DNA of 64,000 nt from NCBI RefSeq assembly GCF_003668635.1, contig NZ_RCWH01000010.1, positions 1 to 64,000 on the forward strand. Direction: 5' to 3'. The notes beneath the pieces are model-generated. The model worked only from the letters and a program-made list of their open reading frames with translations, did not search any database and was not told the origin of the DNA. Below are positions 19,054 through 32,030 of this stretch, one piece after another. Position numbers and translations under genes: made by a program. Position 1 is the first letter of the stretch. Every line of letters starts with the position of its first letter. Source of the stretch: Planomicrobium sp. Y74 (GTDB lineage Bacteria > Bacillota > Bacilli > Bacillales_A > Planococcaceae).

Positions 19054-19656
19054 ATGTCACAACATTATTATTCCAAAAATCCTCAAACAACAAGCAAACC
19101 CCAAGAATGGGATTTTACATTGCGAGGCGAAAAATTCCATTTCCAGACGGATGCAGGCGTCTTCAGCAAGAATGAAGTGGACTTCGGTTCCCGAGTGTTG
19201 ATTGAAACGTTTGAAGATTCTGCTGTGGAAGGTCCGGTATTGGATGTTGGCTGCGGTTATGGGCCAATCGGAATTGCTGTCGCAAAATCATTTCCCCGGA
19301 AAAAAGTTCATATGGTGGATGTGAACACGCGCGCCATTGAGCTTGCCAAGAAAAATTCGATGAAAAATCATGTGGAAAATGTTGAAATCTATGAAAGTGA
19401 TGGACTTTCTGCGGTTGAAGAGGAAGGGTTTTCTGCAATTTTGACCAATCCGCCGATACGTGCAGGAAAGGAAACGGTTTTCAGATTTTACGAGGAAGCA
19501 TGCAAGAAGATTGCGCCTGGCGGATCGTTATGGGTTGTAATCCAGAAAAAGCAGGGAGCTCCTTCGACGCAGGAAAAACTGGAAGAGCTTTTTGGCAATT
19601 GCCGTGTGGCGGAAAAGAAGAAGGGATACTTCATTTTTGAGGCCAGAAAAGTTTGA
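19054..19656 (+). CDS. Class I SAM methyltransferase, RsmC-like (YbxB type)
   Basis: A 200-residue methyltransferase resembling the catalytic half of RsmC, which methylates G1207 of 16S rRNA; the Bacillus neighbour is YbxB. Motif I (VLDVGCGYGPIGI, about 64-76) binds SAM, and NPPIRAGK (about 131-138) is the base-methylating motif IV. ATG follows AGGAGG. It lies between rplL and rpoB, as in Bacillus. The exact target base is inferred from family. Confidence 0.9.
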   Translation: MSQHYYSKNPQTTSKPQEWDFTLRGEKFHFQTDAGVFSKNEVDFGSRVLIETFEDSAVEGPVLDVGCGYGPIGIAVAKSFPRKKVHMVDVNTRAIELAKKNSMKNHVENVEIYESDGLSAVEEEGFSAILTNPPIRAGKETVFRFYEEACKKIAPGGSLWVVIQKKQGAPSTQEKLEELFGNCRVAEKKKGYFIFEARKV

Positions 19657-19657
19657 C

Positions 19658-19684
19658 TTGACAAAATCCCTATGATATTATAAT
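19658..19684 (+). promoter_or_regulatory. Candidate promoter of rpoB-rpoC
   Basis: TTGACA (19658-19663) and TATAAT (19679-19684) are both perfect, but the spacer is only 15 bp. An alternative -35, TTGACT at 19653, gives a 20-bp spacer. The pairing is therefore uncertain although a promoter here is expected. Confidence 0.65.
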
Positions 19685-19764
19685 GAAATGCAAAATTTAT
19701 TATTTTGAGGTCGTTTGCCCTTTTTCGGGCAGAGCATGGCGACAGTACCAATCACGTGTTAACC

Positions 19765-19801
19765 GAAAATGAGCTGATTTATTTGGTCTCGTTTTCTTTT
19801 T
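19765..19801 (+). terminator. Attenuator-like hairpin in the rpoB leader
   Basis: A 9-bp stem GAAAATGAG/CTCGTTTTC (19765-19773 with 19788-19796, one U-G pair) is followed by five T. It lies between the candidate promoter and the rpoB start, so it could attenuate rpoBC transcription or limit read-through from upstream. Confidence 0.65.
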
Positions 19802-19874
19802 GTCTTTTCGATATCATACACCATTTTGTAGAAATCGCAAAGACCTATAATCGTTTTATTGAGGGGTGAATAAG

Positions 19875-22800
19875 TTGGTAGGTCAACTAGTTCAGTACGG
19901 TCAACATCGTCAACGCAGAAGTTTTTCGAGAATCAGTGAAGTGCTGGATCTTCCGAACCTGATTGAAATTCAATCATCATCTTATGAGTGGTTCCTTGAA
20001 GAAGGGCTGCGCGAAATGTTCCGCGATATTTCGCCGATTGAGGATTTCACAGGAAATCTGTCGCTCGAGTTTGTTGATTACAGTCTTGCAGAACCAAAGT
20101 ATCCAGTAGACGAGTCAAAAGAACGGGATGTTACTTACGCAGCTCCACTACGCGTTAAAGTGCGTCTGCACAACAAAGAAACGGATGAAGTGAAAGAGCA
20201 GGACGTTTTCATGGGAGATTTCCCATTGATGACAGAAACCGGCACTTTCGTAATCAACGGCGCTGAACGCGTCATCGTTTCCCAGCTTGTACGTTCACCA
20301 AGTGTTTATTTCCATGACAAGACAGATAAAAACGGTAAAAAAGGATTTGGCGCAACTGTCATTCCTAACCGCGGTGCCTGGCTTGAATATGAAACAGATG
20401 CAAAAGATGTTGTGTATGTCAGAATCGACCGCACACGCAAACTTCCTGTCACCGTCCTTTTGAGAGCCCTTGGATTCGGTTCCGATCAGGAAATCATCGA
20501 TTTATTGGGTGATAACGAATACTTGCGCAACACGCTTGAAAAAGATAATACAGAAAGCACTGAAAAAGCGCTTCTGGAAATTTACGAGCGTCTGCGCCCG
20601 GGTGAGCCACCGACAGTCGAAAGTGCAAAGAGCTTATTGTATTCACGCTTCTTTGACCCAAAACGCTATGATCTGGCCAATGTAGGCCGTTATAAAATGA
20701 ATAAGAAGCTTCATATCAAAAACCGCCTTTTCAATCAAACTATTGCTGAAACATTAGTTGATCCTGAAACAGGTGAGATTCTGGTTGAAGCGGGTACAGT
20801 TATCGATCGCCGCGTCCTTGATAAAATTGTGCCGAATCTTGAAAGTGGTGTGGGCTTCCACACTGTCACTCAAGTAGGTGGAGTTTTAGAAGGCGACGTG
20901 ACATTGCAGGCTGTTAAAATTTTCGCTCCGAATGATGAAGAGCAAAAAGAAATCACTGTGATAAGCAATGCTTATATAGAAGATAAGATTAAGCATGTAA
21001 CTCCTGCCGATATCATTTCTTCCATCAGTTACTTCTTTAACCTTTTATACGGAGTTGGAAACACGGATGATATCGATCATCTTGGTAATCGCCGTCTACG
21101 TTCAGTTGGAGAGCTTTTGCAAAACCAGTTCCGCATCGGTTTGTCCCGTATGGAGCGTGTAGTGCGTGAGCGTATGTCCATTAACGACACACAGGCGATT
21201 GTGCCTCAGCAATTGATCAATATCCGTCCGGTTATTGCATCAATTAAAGAGTTCTTCGGCAGTTCTCAGTTATCACAGTTCATGGACCAAACGAATCCAC
21301 TTGCTGAATTGACGCACAAACGCCGTCTGTCAGCGCTTGGGCCTGGTGGTTTGACACGTGAACGTGCCGGTTTTGAAGTGCGTGACGTTCATTACTCGCA
21401 TTATGGCCGCATGTGTCCGATTGAAACTCCTGAGGGACCGAACATCGGTTTGATCAATACACTTTCCACATTCGCGAAAGTGAATAAATTCGGATTTATT
21501 GAAACACCTTATCGCCGCGTGGATCCTGAAACAGGTCTTGTGACAGGTCAAATCGATTATCTGACAGCTGATGAAGAAGATAATTACGTAGTGGCTCAGG
21601 CGAATTCAGTCTTGAATCCGGATGGTTCATTTGTTGAAGAAGAAGTAGTGGCCCGTTTCCGCGGTGAAAACACGCTTTACAAACGCAGCAGCGTCGATTA
21701 CATGGATGTTTCGCCAAAACAAGTCGTTTCAGTAGCGACAGCTTGTATCCCGTTCCTTGAAAATGATGACTCCAACCGTGCCTTAATGGGTGCGAACATG
21801 CAGCGTCAAGCTGTTCCGTTGTTAAACCCGGAAGCGCCTTTCGTAGGTACCGGAATGGAGCACCTTGCAGCCAGGGACTCAGGTGCAGCAGTCATTGCCA
21901 AAAATGATGGAATCGTCGAGTTCGTGGAAGCGAAAGAAATCCGCGTGCGCCGTATCGAAGAAGTTGACGGCAATGAAGTCAAAGGTGATGTAGACACTTA
22001 TCGTTTGCAGAAATTCATCCGTTCAAACCAAGGTACAAGTTATAACCAGCGTCCGATTGTCAAAGTTGGAGACCGCGTTTCAAAACGTGATATCCTGGCT
22101 GATGGACCTTCTATGGAACGCGGGGAAATGGCATTGGGCCGCAACGTCCTTGTCGCATTTATGACATGGGACGGCTTTAACTACGAGGATGCGATCATCA
22201 TGAGTGAGCGCCTCGTTAAAGATGACGTTTATACTTCTGTTCATATTGAAGAATATGAATCGGATTCCCGCGACACGAAATTAGGGCCGGAAGAAATTAC
22301 ACGTGATATTCCAAACGTCGGTGAAGATGCACTTCGCAATCTCGATGACCGCGGAATCATCCGGGTAGGGGCAGAAGTTAAAGATGGCGATATCCTTGTC
22401 GGTAAAGTAACACCTAAAGGTGTAACGGAATTGACTGCGGAAGAACGCTTGCTTCATGCCATTTTCGGTGAAAAAGCTCGTGAAGTCCGTGATACATCAC
22501 TACGGGTGCCTCATGGCGCCGGCGGTATTGTACTGGATGTCAAAATCTTTAATCGCGAAGACGGCGATGAGTTGCCGCCAGGCGTTAACCAATTGGTCCG
22601 CGCTTATATCGTGCAGAAACGTAAAATTTCTGTCGGAGATAAAATGGCCGGCCGTCACGGTAACAAAGGCGTTATTTCACGTATTCTTCCGGAAGAAGAT
22701 ATGCCGTTCATGCCGGACGGGACTCCTGTTGATATCATGTTAAACCCGCTTGGTGTTCCTTCCCGGATGAATATCGGGCAAGTTCTGGAACTGCATTTGG

Positions 22801-23429
22801 GTATGGCTTCCCGTTCACTTGGAATTCATATGGCTTCGTCGGTATTTGATGGAGCGAATGAAGAAGATGTTCTGGAAACGATGGAAGAAGCCGGTATGCC
22901 GCGTGACGGAAAAACCATCCTTTATGATGGCCGTTCAGGTGAAGCCTTCGATAACCGCGTATCTGTCGGAATCATGTATATGATTAAACTGGCGCACATG
23001 GTTGACGATAAACTTCACGCCCGTTCTACTGGACCATATTCACTCGTTACCCAGCAGCCGCTTGGTGGTAAAGCACAATTCGGCGGACAGCGTTTCGGTG
23101 AGATGGAAGTTTGGGCACTTGAAGCATACGGTGCCGCTCATACACTGCAGGAAATCCTGACGGTCAAGTCGGATGATGTAGTCGGACGCGTGAAAACGTA
23201 TGAAGCAATTGTCAAAGGTGAAAGTGTTCCGGAACCTAGCGTGCCGGAATCATTCAAAGTTTTGATAAAAGAACTTCAAAGTCTTGGTATGGATGTAAAA
23301 ATGCTGACAATCGACGATGAGGAAATTGAATTGCGCGATTTGGATGAAGAGGAAGATCTTCAACCCGCTGATTCTTTGAATATCCTGCCGATTGCAGATC
23401 AGGAAACACCGATTGGAACAGTTGATTGA
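19875..23429 (+). CDS. rpoB: RNA polymerase beta subunit
   Basis: The beta subunit forms half of the RNA polymerase active-site cleft. The 1184-residue protein is full length. The rifampicin-binding region ([20 protein letters not shown] then RLSALGPGG) carries the wild-type residues at the common resistance positions. The [12 protein letters not shown] segment of the active centre is intact. TTG 19875 was preferred over GTG 19866 because the GAGGGGTG site at 19861-19868 includes the GTG and the resulting N-terminus matches Bacillus. rpoC follows after about 105 bp. Confidence 0.97.
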   Translation: MVGQLVQYGQHRQRRSFSRISEVLDLPNLIEIQSSSYEWFLEEGLREMFRDISPIEDFTGNLSLEFVDYSLAEPKYPVDESKERDVTYAAPLRVKVRLHNKETDEVKEQDVFMGDFPLMTETGTFVINGAERVIVSQLVRSPSVYFHDKTDKNGKKGFGATVIPNRGAWLEYETDAKDVVYVRIDRTRKLPVTVLLRALGFGSDQEIIDLLGDNEYLRNTLEKDNTESTEKALLEIYERLRPGEPPTVESAKSLLYSRFFDPKRYDLANVGRYKMNKKLHIKNRLFNQTIAETLVDPETGEILVEAGTVIDRRVLDKIVPNLESGVGFHTVTQVGGVLEGDVTLQAVKIFAPNDEEQKEITVISNAYIEDKIKHVTPADIISSISYFFNLLYGVGNTDDIDHLGNRRLRSVGELLQNQFRIGLSRMERVVRERMSINDTQAIVPQQLINIRPVIASIKEFFGSSQLSQFMDQTNPLAELTHKRRLSALGPGGLTRERAGFEVRDVHYSHYGRMCPIETPEGPNIGLINTLSTFAKVNKFGFIETPYRRVDPETGLVTGQIDYLTADEEDNYVVAQANSVLNPDGSFVEEEVVARFRGENTLYKRSSVDYMDVSPKQVVSVATACIPFLENDDSNRALMGANMQRQAVPLLNPEAPFVGTGMEHLAARDSGAAVIAKNDGIVEFVEAKEIRVRRIEEVDGNEVKGDVDTYRLQKFIRSNQGTSYNQRPIVKVGDRVSKRDILADGPSMERGEMALGRNVLVAFMTWDGFNYEDAIIMSERLVKDDVYTSVHIEEYESDSRDTKLGPEEITRDIPNVGEDALRNLDDRGIIRVGAEVKDGDILVGKVTPKGVTELTAEERLLHAIFGEKAREVRDTSLRVPHGAGGIVLDVKIFNREDGDELPPGVNQLVRAYIVQKRKISVGDKMAGRHGNKGVISRILPEEDMPFMPDGTPVDIMLNPLGVPSRMNIGQVLELHLGMASRSLGIHMASSVFDGANEEDVLETMEEAGMPRDGKTILYDGRSGEAFDNRVSVGIMYMIKLAHMVDDKLHARSTGPYSLVTQQPLGGKAQFGGQRFGEMEVWALEAYGAAHTLQEILTVKSDDVVGRVKTYEAIVKGESVPEPSVPESFKVLIKELQSLGMDVKMLTIDDEEIELRDLDEEEDLQPADSLNILPIADQETPIGTVD

Positions 23430-23534
23430 TAATTAATTGGAATAGGGCAGTCACGCACTGCCCGAGTTCCATTCACTTGGTCATTAACGAGGAAGAGCCG
23501 TATAGAAACTCGAGACAAAAGGGAGGTAGGCTCC

Positions 23535-26500
23535 TTGATAGATGTGAACAATTTTGAGTACATGAAAATCGGATTAGCTTCACCCGATAAAATTCGCTCA
23601 TGGTCTTATGGAGAAGTCAAAAAGCCAGAAACAATTAACTACCGTACATTGAAACCAGAAAAAGACGGTTTGTTCTGTGAACGTATTTTCGGTCCTACAA
23701 AAGACTGGGAATGCCATTGCGGAAAATACAAACGCGTCCGTTATAAAGGTGTTGTCTGTGATCGTTGCGGCGTAGAAGTCACACGTTCAAAAGTTCGCCG
23801 TGAACGCATGGGTCATATCGAATTAGCTGCACCGGTTTCACACATTTGGTACTTCAAAGGAATTCCGAGCCGCATGGGACTTATCCTTGATATGTCACCG
23901 CGTTCATTGGAAGAAGTTATTTACTTCGCTTCTTATGTTGTTATTGATCCAGCGGATACACCGCTTGAAAAGAAACAATTGCTTTCGGAAAAAGAATACC
24001 GGGCTTACCGCGATAAATTCGGTAAGAAATTCCAGGCTGCAATGGGAGCCGAAGCGATCAAGCGACTTCTTCAGGAAATCGACCTTGAGCGCGAAACGGA
24101 TTCATTGAAAGAAGAATTGAAAACAGCTCAAGGGCAACGCCGCACACGTGCGATCAAACGCCTTGAAGTTGTGGAATCCTTCCGTAATTCGGGCAATAAC
24201 CCGGATTGGATGATTCTTGACGTTCTGCCTGTAATTCCACCGGAGCTTCGTCCGATGGTTCAATTGGACGGCGGTCGTTTCGCTACTTCTGATTTGAACG
24301 ACCTTTACCGTCGTGTAATCAACCGGAACAACCGTTTGAAACGTCTATTGGATCTGGGTGCGCCAAGCATCATTGTTCAAAACGAAAAACGCATGCTGCA
24401 GGAAGCTGTAGATGCATTGATTGATAATGGTCGTCGTGGCCGTCCTGTTACAGGGCCGGGTAACCGTCCATTGAAATCTCTTTCTCATATGCTTAAAGGG
24501 AAACAAGGACGCTTCCGTCAAAACCTTCTTGGTAAACGTGTCGATTATTCAGGCCGTTCCGTTATTGTTGTCGGACCAACCCTGAAAATGTATCAATGTG
24601 GTTTACCGAAAGGGATGGCGATCGAGCTATTCAAGCCTTTCGTTATGAAAGAGCTTGTTGAACGAGGACTTGCCCATAACATTAAGAGTGCAAAACGCAA
24701 AATCGAACGTCTTCATTCTGAAGTTTGGGATGTACTGGAAGATGTCATCAAGGAGCATCCGGTTCTATTGAACCGTGCACCGACACTTCACAGACTTGGT
24801 ATCCAGGCTTTCGAACCGACATTGGTAGAAGGAAAAGCAATTCGCCTTCACCCATTGGTATGTACAGCATACAACGCCGATTTTGATGGTGACCAAATGG
24901 CTGTTCACGTTCCGCTTTCATCTGAAGCACAGGCAGAAGCAAGATTGTTGATGCTTGCCGCTCAGAACATTTTGAACCCGAAAGACGGAAAACCAGTTGT
25001 TACTCCTTCACAGGATATGGTTTTGGGTAACTATTACCTTACGTTGGAGCGCAAAGGCGCAACTGGCGAAGGGGCTACATTCTCTGGACCTGAAGAAGTA
25101 TTAGTTGCTTATCAGACAGGGCATGTGCATTTGCATACCCGTATCGCAATCAAGGCCGGTTCTGTTAATAACCCGACTTTTACGGCTGAACAAAATAAAA
25201 TGTTGTTGCTGACTACTGTCGGTAAGATCATTTTCAATGAAATTCTGCCGAAATCATTCCCGTATATTAACGAACCGACAGATTATAATCTGCAAGTTGA
25301 AACGCCATCGAAATATTTTGTCCCTACAACGACAGATGTTCGTAAACACATCCAAGAGGCTGAACTTGTAACACCATTCAAGAAAAAAATTCTTGGTGAA
25401 ATCATTGCTGAAGTGTTCAAACGTTTCCATATTACTGAAACATCAAGAATGCTTGACCGCATGAAGAGCCTTGGATTCAAGTATTCTACTCAAGCTGGTA
25501 TTACGGTTGGTATTTCCGATATCGTCGTTCTTCCGGATAAAGGTGAAATTCTTGTAGAAGCCCAGGAAAACGTGGATAAAGTCATGAAACAGTTCCGTCG
25601 TGGTTTGATTACTGAAGAGGAACGCTATGCACGCGTCATTTCTTTCTGGAGCAGCGCAAAAGATGTTATCCAGGAAAAATTGATGGCTTCCCTCGATAAT
25701 ATGAACCCGATCTTTATGATGAGTGACTCCGGTGCCCGTGGTAACGCATCCAACTTTACCCAATTAGCTGGTATGCGCGGACTCATGGCCAACCCGGCTG
25801 GACGCATCATTGAACTACCGATCAAATCTTCATTCCGTGAAGGTTTAACGGTATTGGAATACTTCATCTCAACTCACGGTGCGCGTAAAGGTCTTGCCGA
25901 TACAGCACTTAAAACTGCCGATTCAGGTTATTTGACCCGTCGTCTCGTAGACGTTGCACAAGATGCGATTGTCCGCGAAAATGACTGTGGAACTGACCGC
26001 GGCTTGTTGGTTGGAGCGTTGATGGAAGGTACGGAAGTAATCGAAGAGTTGGAAGAGCGTATCGTTGGACGCCACGCTAAGAAAACAATTCGCCATCCTG
26101 AAACAAAAGAAGTAATTGTTGCAAAAGATGAATTGATTACACAGGACTTGACTCGCCTGATTGTTGAAGCTGGCATCAAAGAAGTGACAATCCGTTCAGC
26201 ATTTACTTGCAACACGAAACACGGCGTCTGCAAAAAATGTTACGGTACGAACCTTGCGACTGGAGACGAAGTTGAAGTGGGCGAAGCAGTTGGTATTATT
26301 GCCGCTCAGTCAATCGGGGAACCAGGAACGCAGCTTACGATGCGTACATTCCACACAGGCGGTGTAGCAGGAGACGATATCACGCAAGGTCTTCCGCGTA
26401 TCCAGGAAATTTTCGAATCAAGAAATCCGAAAGGCCAGGCAGTGATTTCTGAAATTACAGGTACGGTTACTGAAATTGATGAAATCCGCGAAGGTCAAAA

Positions 26501-27140
26501 AGAAATCACGATTCAAGGTGACGTGGAAACCCGTAAATACCTTGCTCCTTATAATGCGCGACTTAAAGTGCAGGCGGATGATGTAATCGTTCGCGGACAG
26601 GTACTAACTGACGGTTCGATTGATCCAAAACAGTTATTGCAAGTTAAAGATGTTCAAGCTGTTCAAGTGTATCTATTGAAGGAAGTTCAAAAAGTTTACC
26701 GTATGCAGGGTGTAGAAATCGGTGACAAACACGTGGAAGTCATGGTTCGCCAGATGTTCCGTAAAGTCCGTGTCATTGAAGCCGGCGATACAGAATTGCT
26801 GCCAGGTTCACTTTTGGATATCCACCAATTCACAGAAGCGAATGTAAAAGCTGTTCTTGAAGGAAACCTTCCGGCAACAAGCCGCCCGGTTATCCTCGGG
26901 ATCACTAAAGCTTCACTTGAAACAGAATCATTCCTTTCAGCTGCATCGTTCCAGGAAACAACGCGCGTCTTAACAGACGCTGCAATTAAAGGGAAACGCG
27001 ATGAATTACTCGGCTTGAAAGAAAATGTCATCATTGGTAAACTTGTTCCGGCTGGTACTGGAATGCAGCGTTACCGTCAGATTAAAATTGCTCAAAGCGA
27101 AAAAGCGCCTGCGGAAGAAATCATCGGTTCTGAATCGTAA
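23535..27140 (+). CDS. rpoC: RNA polymerase beta' subunit
   Basis: The beta' subunit carries the catalytic magnesium site. The 1201-residue protein has the N-terminal zinc ribbon ([20 protein letters not shown]), the absolutely conserved [12 protein letters not shown] motif around residue 450, a second zinc site ([13 protein letters not shown]) and the trigger-loop region near [19 protein letters not shown] start after GGGAGG. The gene ends in a strong terminator, so rpoBC is separate from the str operon. Confidence 0.97.
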   Translation: MIDVNNFEYMKIGLASPDKIRSWSYGEVKKPETINYRTLKPEKDGLFCERIFGPTKDWECHCGKYKRVRYKGVVCDRCGVEVTRSKVRRERMGHIELAAPVSHIWYFKGIPSRMGLILDMSPRSLEEVIYFASYVVIDPADTPLEKKQLLSEKEYRAYRDKFGKKFQAAMGAEAIKRLLQEIDLERETDSLKEELKTAQGQRRTRAIKRLEVVESFRNSGNNPDWMILDVLPVIPPELRPMVQLDGGRFATSDLNDLYRRVINRNNRLKRLLDLGAPSIIVQNEKRMLQEAVDALIDNGRRGRPVTGPGNRPLKSLSHMLKGKQGRFRQNLLGKRVDYSGRSVIVVGPTLKMYQCGLPKGMAIELFKPFVMKELVERGLAHNIKSAKRKIERLHSEVWDVLEDVIKEHPVLLNRAPTLHRLGIQAFEPTLVEGKAIRLHPLVCTAYNADFDGDQMAVHVPLSSEAQAEARLLMLAAQNILNPKDGKPVVTPSQDMVLGNYYLTLERKGATGEGATFSGPEEVLVAYQTGHVHLHTRIAIKAGSVNNPTFTAEQNKMLLLTTVGKIIFNEILPKSFPYINEPTDYNLQVETPSKYFVPTTTDVRKHIQEAELVTPFKKKILGEIIAEVFKRFHITETSRMLDRMKSLGFKYSTQAGITVGISDIVVLPDKGEILVEAQENVDKVMKQFRRGLITEEERYARVISFWSSAKDVIQEKLMASLDNMNPIFMMSDSGARGNASNFTQLAGMRGLMANPAGRIIELPIKSSFREGLTVLEYFISTHGARKGLADTALKTADSGYLTRRLVDVAQDAIVRENDCGTDRGLLVGALMEGTEVIEELEERIVGRHAKKTIRHPETKEVIVAKDELITQDLTRLIVEAGIKEVTIRSAFTCNTKHGVCKKCYGTNLATGDEVEVGEAVGIIAAQSIGEPGTQLTMRTFHTGGVAGDDITQGLPRIQEIFESRNPKGQAVISEITGTVTEIDEIREGQKEITIQGDVETRKYLAPYNARLKVQADDVIVRGQVLTDGSIDPKQLLQVKDVQAVQVYLLKEVQKVYRMQGVEIGDKHVEVMVRQMFRKVRVIEAGDTELLPGSLLDIHQFTEANVKAVLEGNLPATSRPVILGITKASLETESFLSAASFQETTRVLTDAAIKGKRDELLGLKENVIIGKLVPAGTGMQRYRQIKIAQSEKAPAEEIIGSES

Positions 27141-27158
27141 ATTGAAGCAAACAGATTT

Positions 27159-27191
27159 CGGGGAGTTTTAAATAACTCCCCGGGATTTTTT
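27159..27191 (+). terminator. Intrinsic terminator after rpoC
   Basis: A perfect 9-bp stem CGGGGAGTT/AACTCCCCG with a 6-base loop, then a six-T tract. Confidence 0.92.
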
Positions 27192-27201
27192 ATGAATCTA
27201 G

Positions 27202-27230
27202 TTGACACGAAATTCATGGGGTGTTATTAT
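27202..27230 (+). promoter_or_regulatory. SigmaA promoter of the str operon
   Basis: TTGACA (27202-27207), 17-bp spacer, TATTAT (27225-27230), directly downstream of the rpoC terminator. It gives a leader of roughly 360 bases before rpsL. Confidence 0.85.
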
Positions 27231-27597
27231 GTTGAAGGTTGATGGTTAGCGATCTTTCATTTTATTGGTATTAAAATACCTTGAAAAGTGGAAAAAACGC
27301 GAATTATCTTCGGTACTAAGCAACAGTAATAGCGTTTAAAGTGGCATTGTCCAAGAATATATAAGTGAAACGATTGGATGACCCATCAGATCGTCCGGAC
27401 ATCTATGATAAGGTCAGGTCAAACGGATTCACCCAAGATCAAAGCTTGGCTAAGCAGAAAGTTATCCTCTGCAGCTGCTGAAGCAATTACTGGATACCAG
27501 TTTTTGTGTAGAAAACACAAAGACTTTGTTTTTTACCCAAAAATGAACCACCTGGATATGTGGTATTAGAACACCTTTTGAGAGGAGGAAAAAATCG
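27231..27597 (+). other. Long untranslated leader before rpsL, no gene
   Basis: About 367 bases between the str promoter and the rpsL start. In Bacillus a small L7Ae-type gene (ybxF) lies between rpoC and rpsL, but no frame here encodes such a protein. The only open frame (27378-27569) has no ribosome site and no family resemblance. Weak local structures are visible: ACCAC/GTGGT at about 27546-27565 just before the ribosome site, and an A-rich/T-rich hairpin near 27515-27535. Confidence 0.6.
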
Positions 27598-28017
27598 ATG
27601 CCTACAATTAACCAATTAGTTAACAAGCCTCGTAAACCAAAAAGCTCTAAATCAGACTCACCAGCGTTGAACAAAGGGTATAACAGCTTTAAAAAGTCTC
27701 AGACTGACGTAAGCTCACCTCAGAAACGTGGAGTTTGTACTCGTGTTGGTACAATGACACCGAAAAAACCTAACTCCGCATTGCGTAAATATGCGCGTGT
27801 ACGGTTAACAAACCAAATCGAGGTCAATGCATACATCCCTGGAGAAGGTCACAACCTTCAAGAGCACAGTGTAGTTCTTCTTCGCGGCGGACGCGTAAAA
27901 GATTTACCTGGTGTGCGTTACCATATCGTACGTGGAGCACTTGATACTGCTGGAGTAAACGGCCGTATGCAAGGACGTTCTAAATACGGAACTAAACGCC
28001 CTAAAGAAAAAAAATAA
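27598..28017 (+). CDS. rpsL: 30S ribosomal protein S12
   Basis: S12 lies at the decoding centre and controls accuracy. The 139-residue protein has the two streptomycin-related loops in wild-type form, [11 protein letters not shown] and [13 protein letters not shown]. First gene of the str operon, with AGAGGAGG before the ATG. Confidence 0.98.
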   Translation: MPTINQLVNKPRKPKSSKSDSPALNKGYNSFKKSQTDVSSPQKRGVCTRVGTMTPKKPNSALRKYARVRLTNQIEVNAYIPGEGHNLQEHSVVLLRGGRVKDLPGVRYHIVRGALDTAGVNGRMQGRSKYGTKRPKEKK

Positions 28018-28037
28018 TCAATTAAATTAACGAATAA

Positions 28038-28532
<495 letters not shown>

Positions 28533-28583
28533 TTTCTTAAGAGATTTAAAAATCTTAATCCGAGATGGAAGGAGAAGAACAAC

Positions 28584-30662
28584 ATGCCTAGAGAGTTCTC
28601 CTTAGACAAAACACGTAATATCGGAATCATGGCCCACATCGATGCCGGTAAAACGACTACTACGGAGCGTATTTTATATTACACAGGCCGAATCCATAAA
28701 ATCGGCGAAACGCATGAAGGTGCTTCTCAAATGGACTGGATGGAGCAAGAGCAAGAGCGTGGAATCACGATCACTTCTGCTGCGACAACAGCTTCATGGA
28801 AAGAGCACCGCGTCAACATCATCGATACTCCTGGACACGTAGACTTCACTGTTGAAGTTGAACGTTCACTTCGTGTACTTGATGGTGCTGTTACAGTACT
28901 TGATGCTCAATCTGGTGTTGAGCCTCAGACTGAAACTGTTTGGCGTCAAGCTACAACATATGGTGTACCACGTGTTGTATTCGTCAACAAAATGGATAAA
29001 ATCGGTGCGGATTTCCTTTATTCTGTAAACACTCTTCACGAGCGTCTGCAGGCTAATGCACATCCGATCCAATTGCCGATCGGCGCAGAAGACGAATTTT
29101 CAGGGATCATTGATCTTGTTGAAATGAACGCTCGTTTCTACGCTAACGACCTTGGAACTGAAATCACTGAAGGGGACATTCCGGAAGAGTATAAAGAACT
29201 TGCTGAAGAATGGCACACTAAATTAGTGGAAGCTGTTGCTGAGCTTGACGAAAACTTGATGGAAAAATACCTTGGCGGTGAAGAACTTACAGTAGACGAA
29301 CTTAAAAAGGCAATCCGTAAAGGAACGTTGGATGTTGAGTTCTATCCTGTAGTTTGTGGTACAGCGTTCAAAAACAAAGGTGTTCAATTGATGCTTGATG
29401 CAGTAATTGATTACCTGCCATCACCACTTGATGTGCCTCCGATGACTGGTGTTCTTCCGGATTCTGACGAAGAAGTATTGCGCAGACCAGATGAAAACGA
29501 GCCGTTCTCGGCATTGGCATTTAAAGTTATGACAGATCCATACGTAGGAAAGCTTACTTTCTTCCGTGTGTATTCTGGAACGCTTAAATCAGGTTCTTAC
29601 GTACAAAACTCTTCTAAAGGTAAACGTGAACGTGTAGGACGTATCCTGCAAATGCACGCTAACTCACGTGAAGAAATCGCTGAAGTTTACTGCGGTGATA
29701 TCGCAGCGGCTATCGGCCTTAAAGATACATCTACTGGTGATACTTTAAGTGACGAGAAGCAGCAAGTAATTCTTGAGCGTATGGTATTCCCGGAACCGGT
29801 TATTTCACTTTCTGTGGAACCGAAATCAAAAGCGGACCAAGACAAAATGGGTCAAGCCCTTGCTAAATTGCAAGAAGAAGATCCTACTTTCCGTGCACAC
29901 ACTGACCAGGAAACTGGCCAAACAATCATCGCGGGTATGGGTGAACTTCACCTTGATATCCTGGTTGACCGTATGAAACGCGAATTCAACGTAGAAGCTA
30001 ACGTAGGGGCGCCTCAGGTATCTTACCGTGAGACTTTCCGTCAGTCTGCTAAAGTTGAAGGTAAATTTGTACGCCAATCTGGTGGCCGTGGTCAATTCGG
30101 ACACGTTTGGATCGAATTCTCGCCAAACGAAGAAGGAGCAGGTTTCGAGTTTGAAAATGCTGTTGTTGGTGGTGTTGTTCCACGTGAATACATCCCGGCA
30201 GTTGAAGCGGGTCTTCGCGACTCTCTAGACAACGGTGTTATCGCTGGATATCCTTTGATTGATATCAAAGCTAAATTGTTCGATGGTTCTTACCATGATG
30301 TTGACTCGAATGAAATGGCATTTAAAGTTGCAGCTTCTATGGCACTTAAAAATGCTATCTCTAAAGTTAACCCGGTAATCCTTGAGCCTATCATGCGCGT
30401 TGAAGTTGTTATCCCTGAGGAATACCTTGGAGATATCATGGGTGACATCACGTCACGCCGCGGACGCGTAGAAGGTATGGACGCTCGTGGTAACGCACAG
30501 GTTGTTCGTGCAATGGTTCCACTTGCTGAAATGTTTGGATATGCAACTTCATTGCGTTCTAACACGCAAGGCCGTGGTGTATTCTCAATGCACTTCGATC
30601 ACTACGAAGAAGTTCCAAAATCACTTTCTGAAGACATCATCAAAAAAAATAAAGGTCAATAA
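28584..30662 (+). CDS. fusA: Elongation factor G
   Basis: EF-G drives ribosomal translocation. The 692-residue protein has all five domains; the GTPase motifs are AHIDAGKTT (P-loop, about 17-25), the RGITI switch, DTPGHVDF and NKMD. The start follows GGAAGGAG. It lies in standard order after rpsG, with a palindrome-containing gap of 116 bp before tuf. Confidence 0.98.
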   Translation: MPREFSLDKTRNIGIMAHIDAGKTTTTERILYYTGRIHKIGETHEGASQMDWMEQEQERGITITSAATTASWKEHRVNIIDTPGHVDFTVEVERSLRVLDGAVTVLDAQSGVEPQTETVWRQATTYGVPRVVFVNKMDKIGADFLYSVNTLHERLQANAHPIQLPIGAEDEFSGIIDLVEMNARFYANDLGTEITEGDIPEEYKELAEEWHTKLVEAVAELDENLMEKYLGGEELTVDELKKAIRKGTLDVEFYPVVCGTAFKNKGVQLMLDAVIDYLPSPLDVPPMTGVLPDSDEEVLRRPDENEPFSALAFKVMTDPYVGKLTFFRVYSGTLKSGSYVQNSSKGKRERVGRILQMHANSREEIAEVYCGDIAAAIGLKDTSTGDTLSDEKQQVILERMVFPEPVISLSVEPKSKADQDKMGQALAKLQEEDPTFRAHTDQETGQTIIAGMGELHLDILVDRMKREFNVEANVGAPQVSYRETFRQSAKVEGKFVRQSGGRGQFGHVWIEFSPNEEGAGFEFENAVVGGVVPREYIPAVEAGLRDSLDNGVIAGYPLIDIKAKLFDGSYHDVDSNEMAFKVAASMALKNAISKVNPVILEPIMRVEVVIPEEYLGDIMGDITSRRGRVEGMDARGNAQVVRAMVPLAEMFGYATSLRSNTQGRGVFSMHFDHYEEVPKSLSEDIIKKNKGQ

Positions 30663-30700
30663 TTGAATTTTGACCTTTAATGAAGTATAAATATCTTGTA

Positions 30701-30733
30701 TGCCAGGAATGATAGGGCCCTATCATTTCGGCA
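30701..30733 (+). repeat. Perfect 20-bp palindrome in the fusA-tuf gap
   Basis: AATGATAGGG/CCCTATCATT (30708-30727) is a perfect uninterrupted palindrome, flanked by further pairing (TGCC at 30701-30704 with GGCA at 30730-30733). As RNA it forms a long hairpin about 45 bases before the tuf start, with no T-run. It could be an mRNA processing or stability element, or an operator. Confidence 0.75.
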
Positions 30734-30778
30734 CATCAAGTTAAAAAATTAACTTAAATTATGAGGAGGACTTTTCTA

Positions 30779-31966
30779 ATGGGTAAAGCTAAATTTGACC
30801 GTTCAAAAACACACGCTAATATTGGTACAATTGGTCACGTTGACCATGGTAAAACAACTTTGACTGCAGCAATCGCTACAGTTCTTGCTAGAGCGTCAGG
30901 CGGGGAAGCTCGTTCTTACGACCAAATCGATAACGCACCTGAAGAAAAAGAACGCGGAATCACAATCAACACTTCTCACGTTGAGTATGAAACTGCTACT
31001 CGCCACTATGCACACGTTGACTGCCCAGGACACGCTGACTATGTTAAAAACATGATCACTGGTGCTGCACAAATGGACGGCGGGATCTTGGTAGTATCTG
31101 CTGCTGACGGCCCAATGCCACAAACTCGTGAGCACATCCTTCTTTCACGTCAAGTAGGTGTACCTTACCTTGTAGTATTCATGAACAAATGTGATATGGT
31201 GGATGACGAAGAACTTCTTGAATTAGTTGAAATGGAAGTTCGCGATCTTCTATCTGAATATGACTTCCCTGGCGATGACATTCCTGTCATCAAAGGTTCT
31301 GCTCTTAAAGCTCTTGAAGGAGACGCAGAATGGGAAGAAAAAATCATGGAATTGATGAATGCAGTTGATGAGTACATCCCAACTCCAACACGTGACACTG
31401 ACAAGCCATTCATGATGCCAGTTGAGGACGTTTTCTCAATCACTGGCCGTGGTACTGTTGCTACAGGACGTGTTGAGCGTGGACAAATCAAAGTTGGTGA
31501 CTCTGTAGATATCATTGGTCTTACTGAAGAGCCAAAACCTACAACTGTAACTGGTGTAGAAATGTTCCGTAAATTGCTTGACTATGCTGAAGCTGGCGAC
31601 AACATTGGTGCACTTCTTCGCGGAGTTTCCCGTGACGATGTACAACGTGGACAAGTATTGGCTAAACCAGGCACAATCACTCCACACACGACTTTCAAAG
31701 CTGAAGTATATGTACTTTCAAAAGAAGAGGGTGGACGTCACACTCCATTCTTCACAAACTACCGTCCACAGTTCTACTTCCGTACAACTGATGTAACTGG
31801 TGTTTGTAACCTTCCTGAAGGTGTAGAAATGGTTATGCCTGGCGACAACATCGAAATGAATGTTGAGCTAATCTCTCCAATCGCACTTGAAGAAGGAACT
31901 AAGTTCTCTATCCGTGAGGGTGGACGTACTGTAGGCGCTGGCGTTGTAGCGACTATCCAGAAGTAA
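30779..31966 (+). CDS. tuf: Elongation factor Tu
   Basis: EF-Tu delivers aminoacyl-tRNA to the ribosome. The 395-residue protein has GHVDHGKTT near residue 20, DCPGHADY and NKCD. Codon use is strongly biased, as expected for a very abundant protein. ATG 30779 follows GAGGAGG; the longer in-frame opening lacks support. It ends the str operon at a strong terminator. Confidence 0.98.
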   Translation: MGKAKFDRSKTHANIGTIGHVDHGKTTLTAAIATVLARASGGEARSYDQIDNAPEEKERGITINTSHVEYETATRHYAHVDCPGHADYVKNMITGAAQMDGGILVVSAADGPMPQTREHILLSRQVGVPYLVVFMNKCDMVDDEELLELVEMEVRDLLSEYDFPGDDIPVIKGSALKALEGDAEWEEKIMELMNAVDEYIPTPTRDTDKPFMMPVEDVFSITGRGTVATGRVERGQIKVGDSVDIIGLTEEPKPTTVTGVEMFRKLLDYAEAGDNIGALLRGVSRDDVQRGQVLAKPGTITPHTTFKAEVYVLSKEEGGRHTPFFTNYRPQFYFRTTDVTGVCNLPEGVEMVMPGDNIEMNVELISPIALEEGTKFSIREGGRTVGAGVVATIQK

Positions 31967-31990
31967 TAATTGCTGTAAAGCTTTAATGTT

Positions 31991-32030
31991 AAAGCCTTTC
32001 CCATTCGTATGAGTGGGAAAGGCTTTTTTT
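31991..32030 (+). terminator. Intrinsic terminator after tuf
   Basis: A 13-bp perfect stem (AAAGCCTTTCCCA with TGGGAAAGGCTTT), 10-base loop and a T-run. Confidence 0.94.

Noticed and set aside
27378-27569. 63-codon frame in the rpsL leader as a possible ybxF remnant
   Set aside because: No ribosome site and no resemblance to the L7Ae fold sequence pattern.
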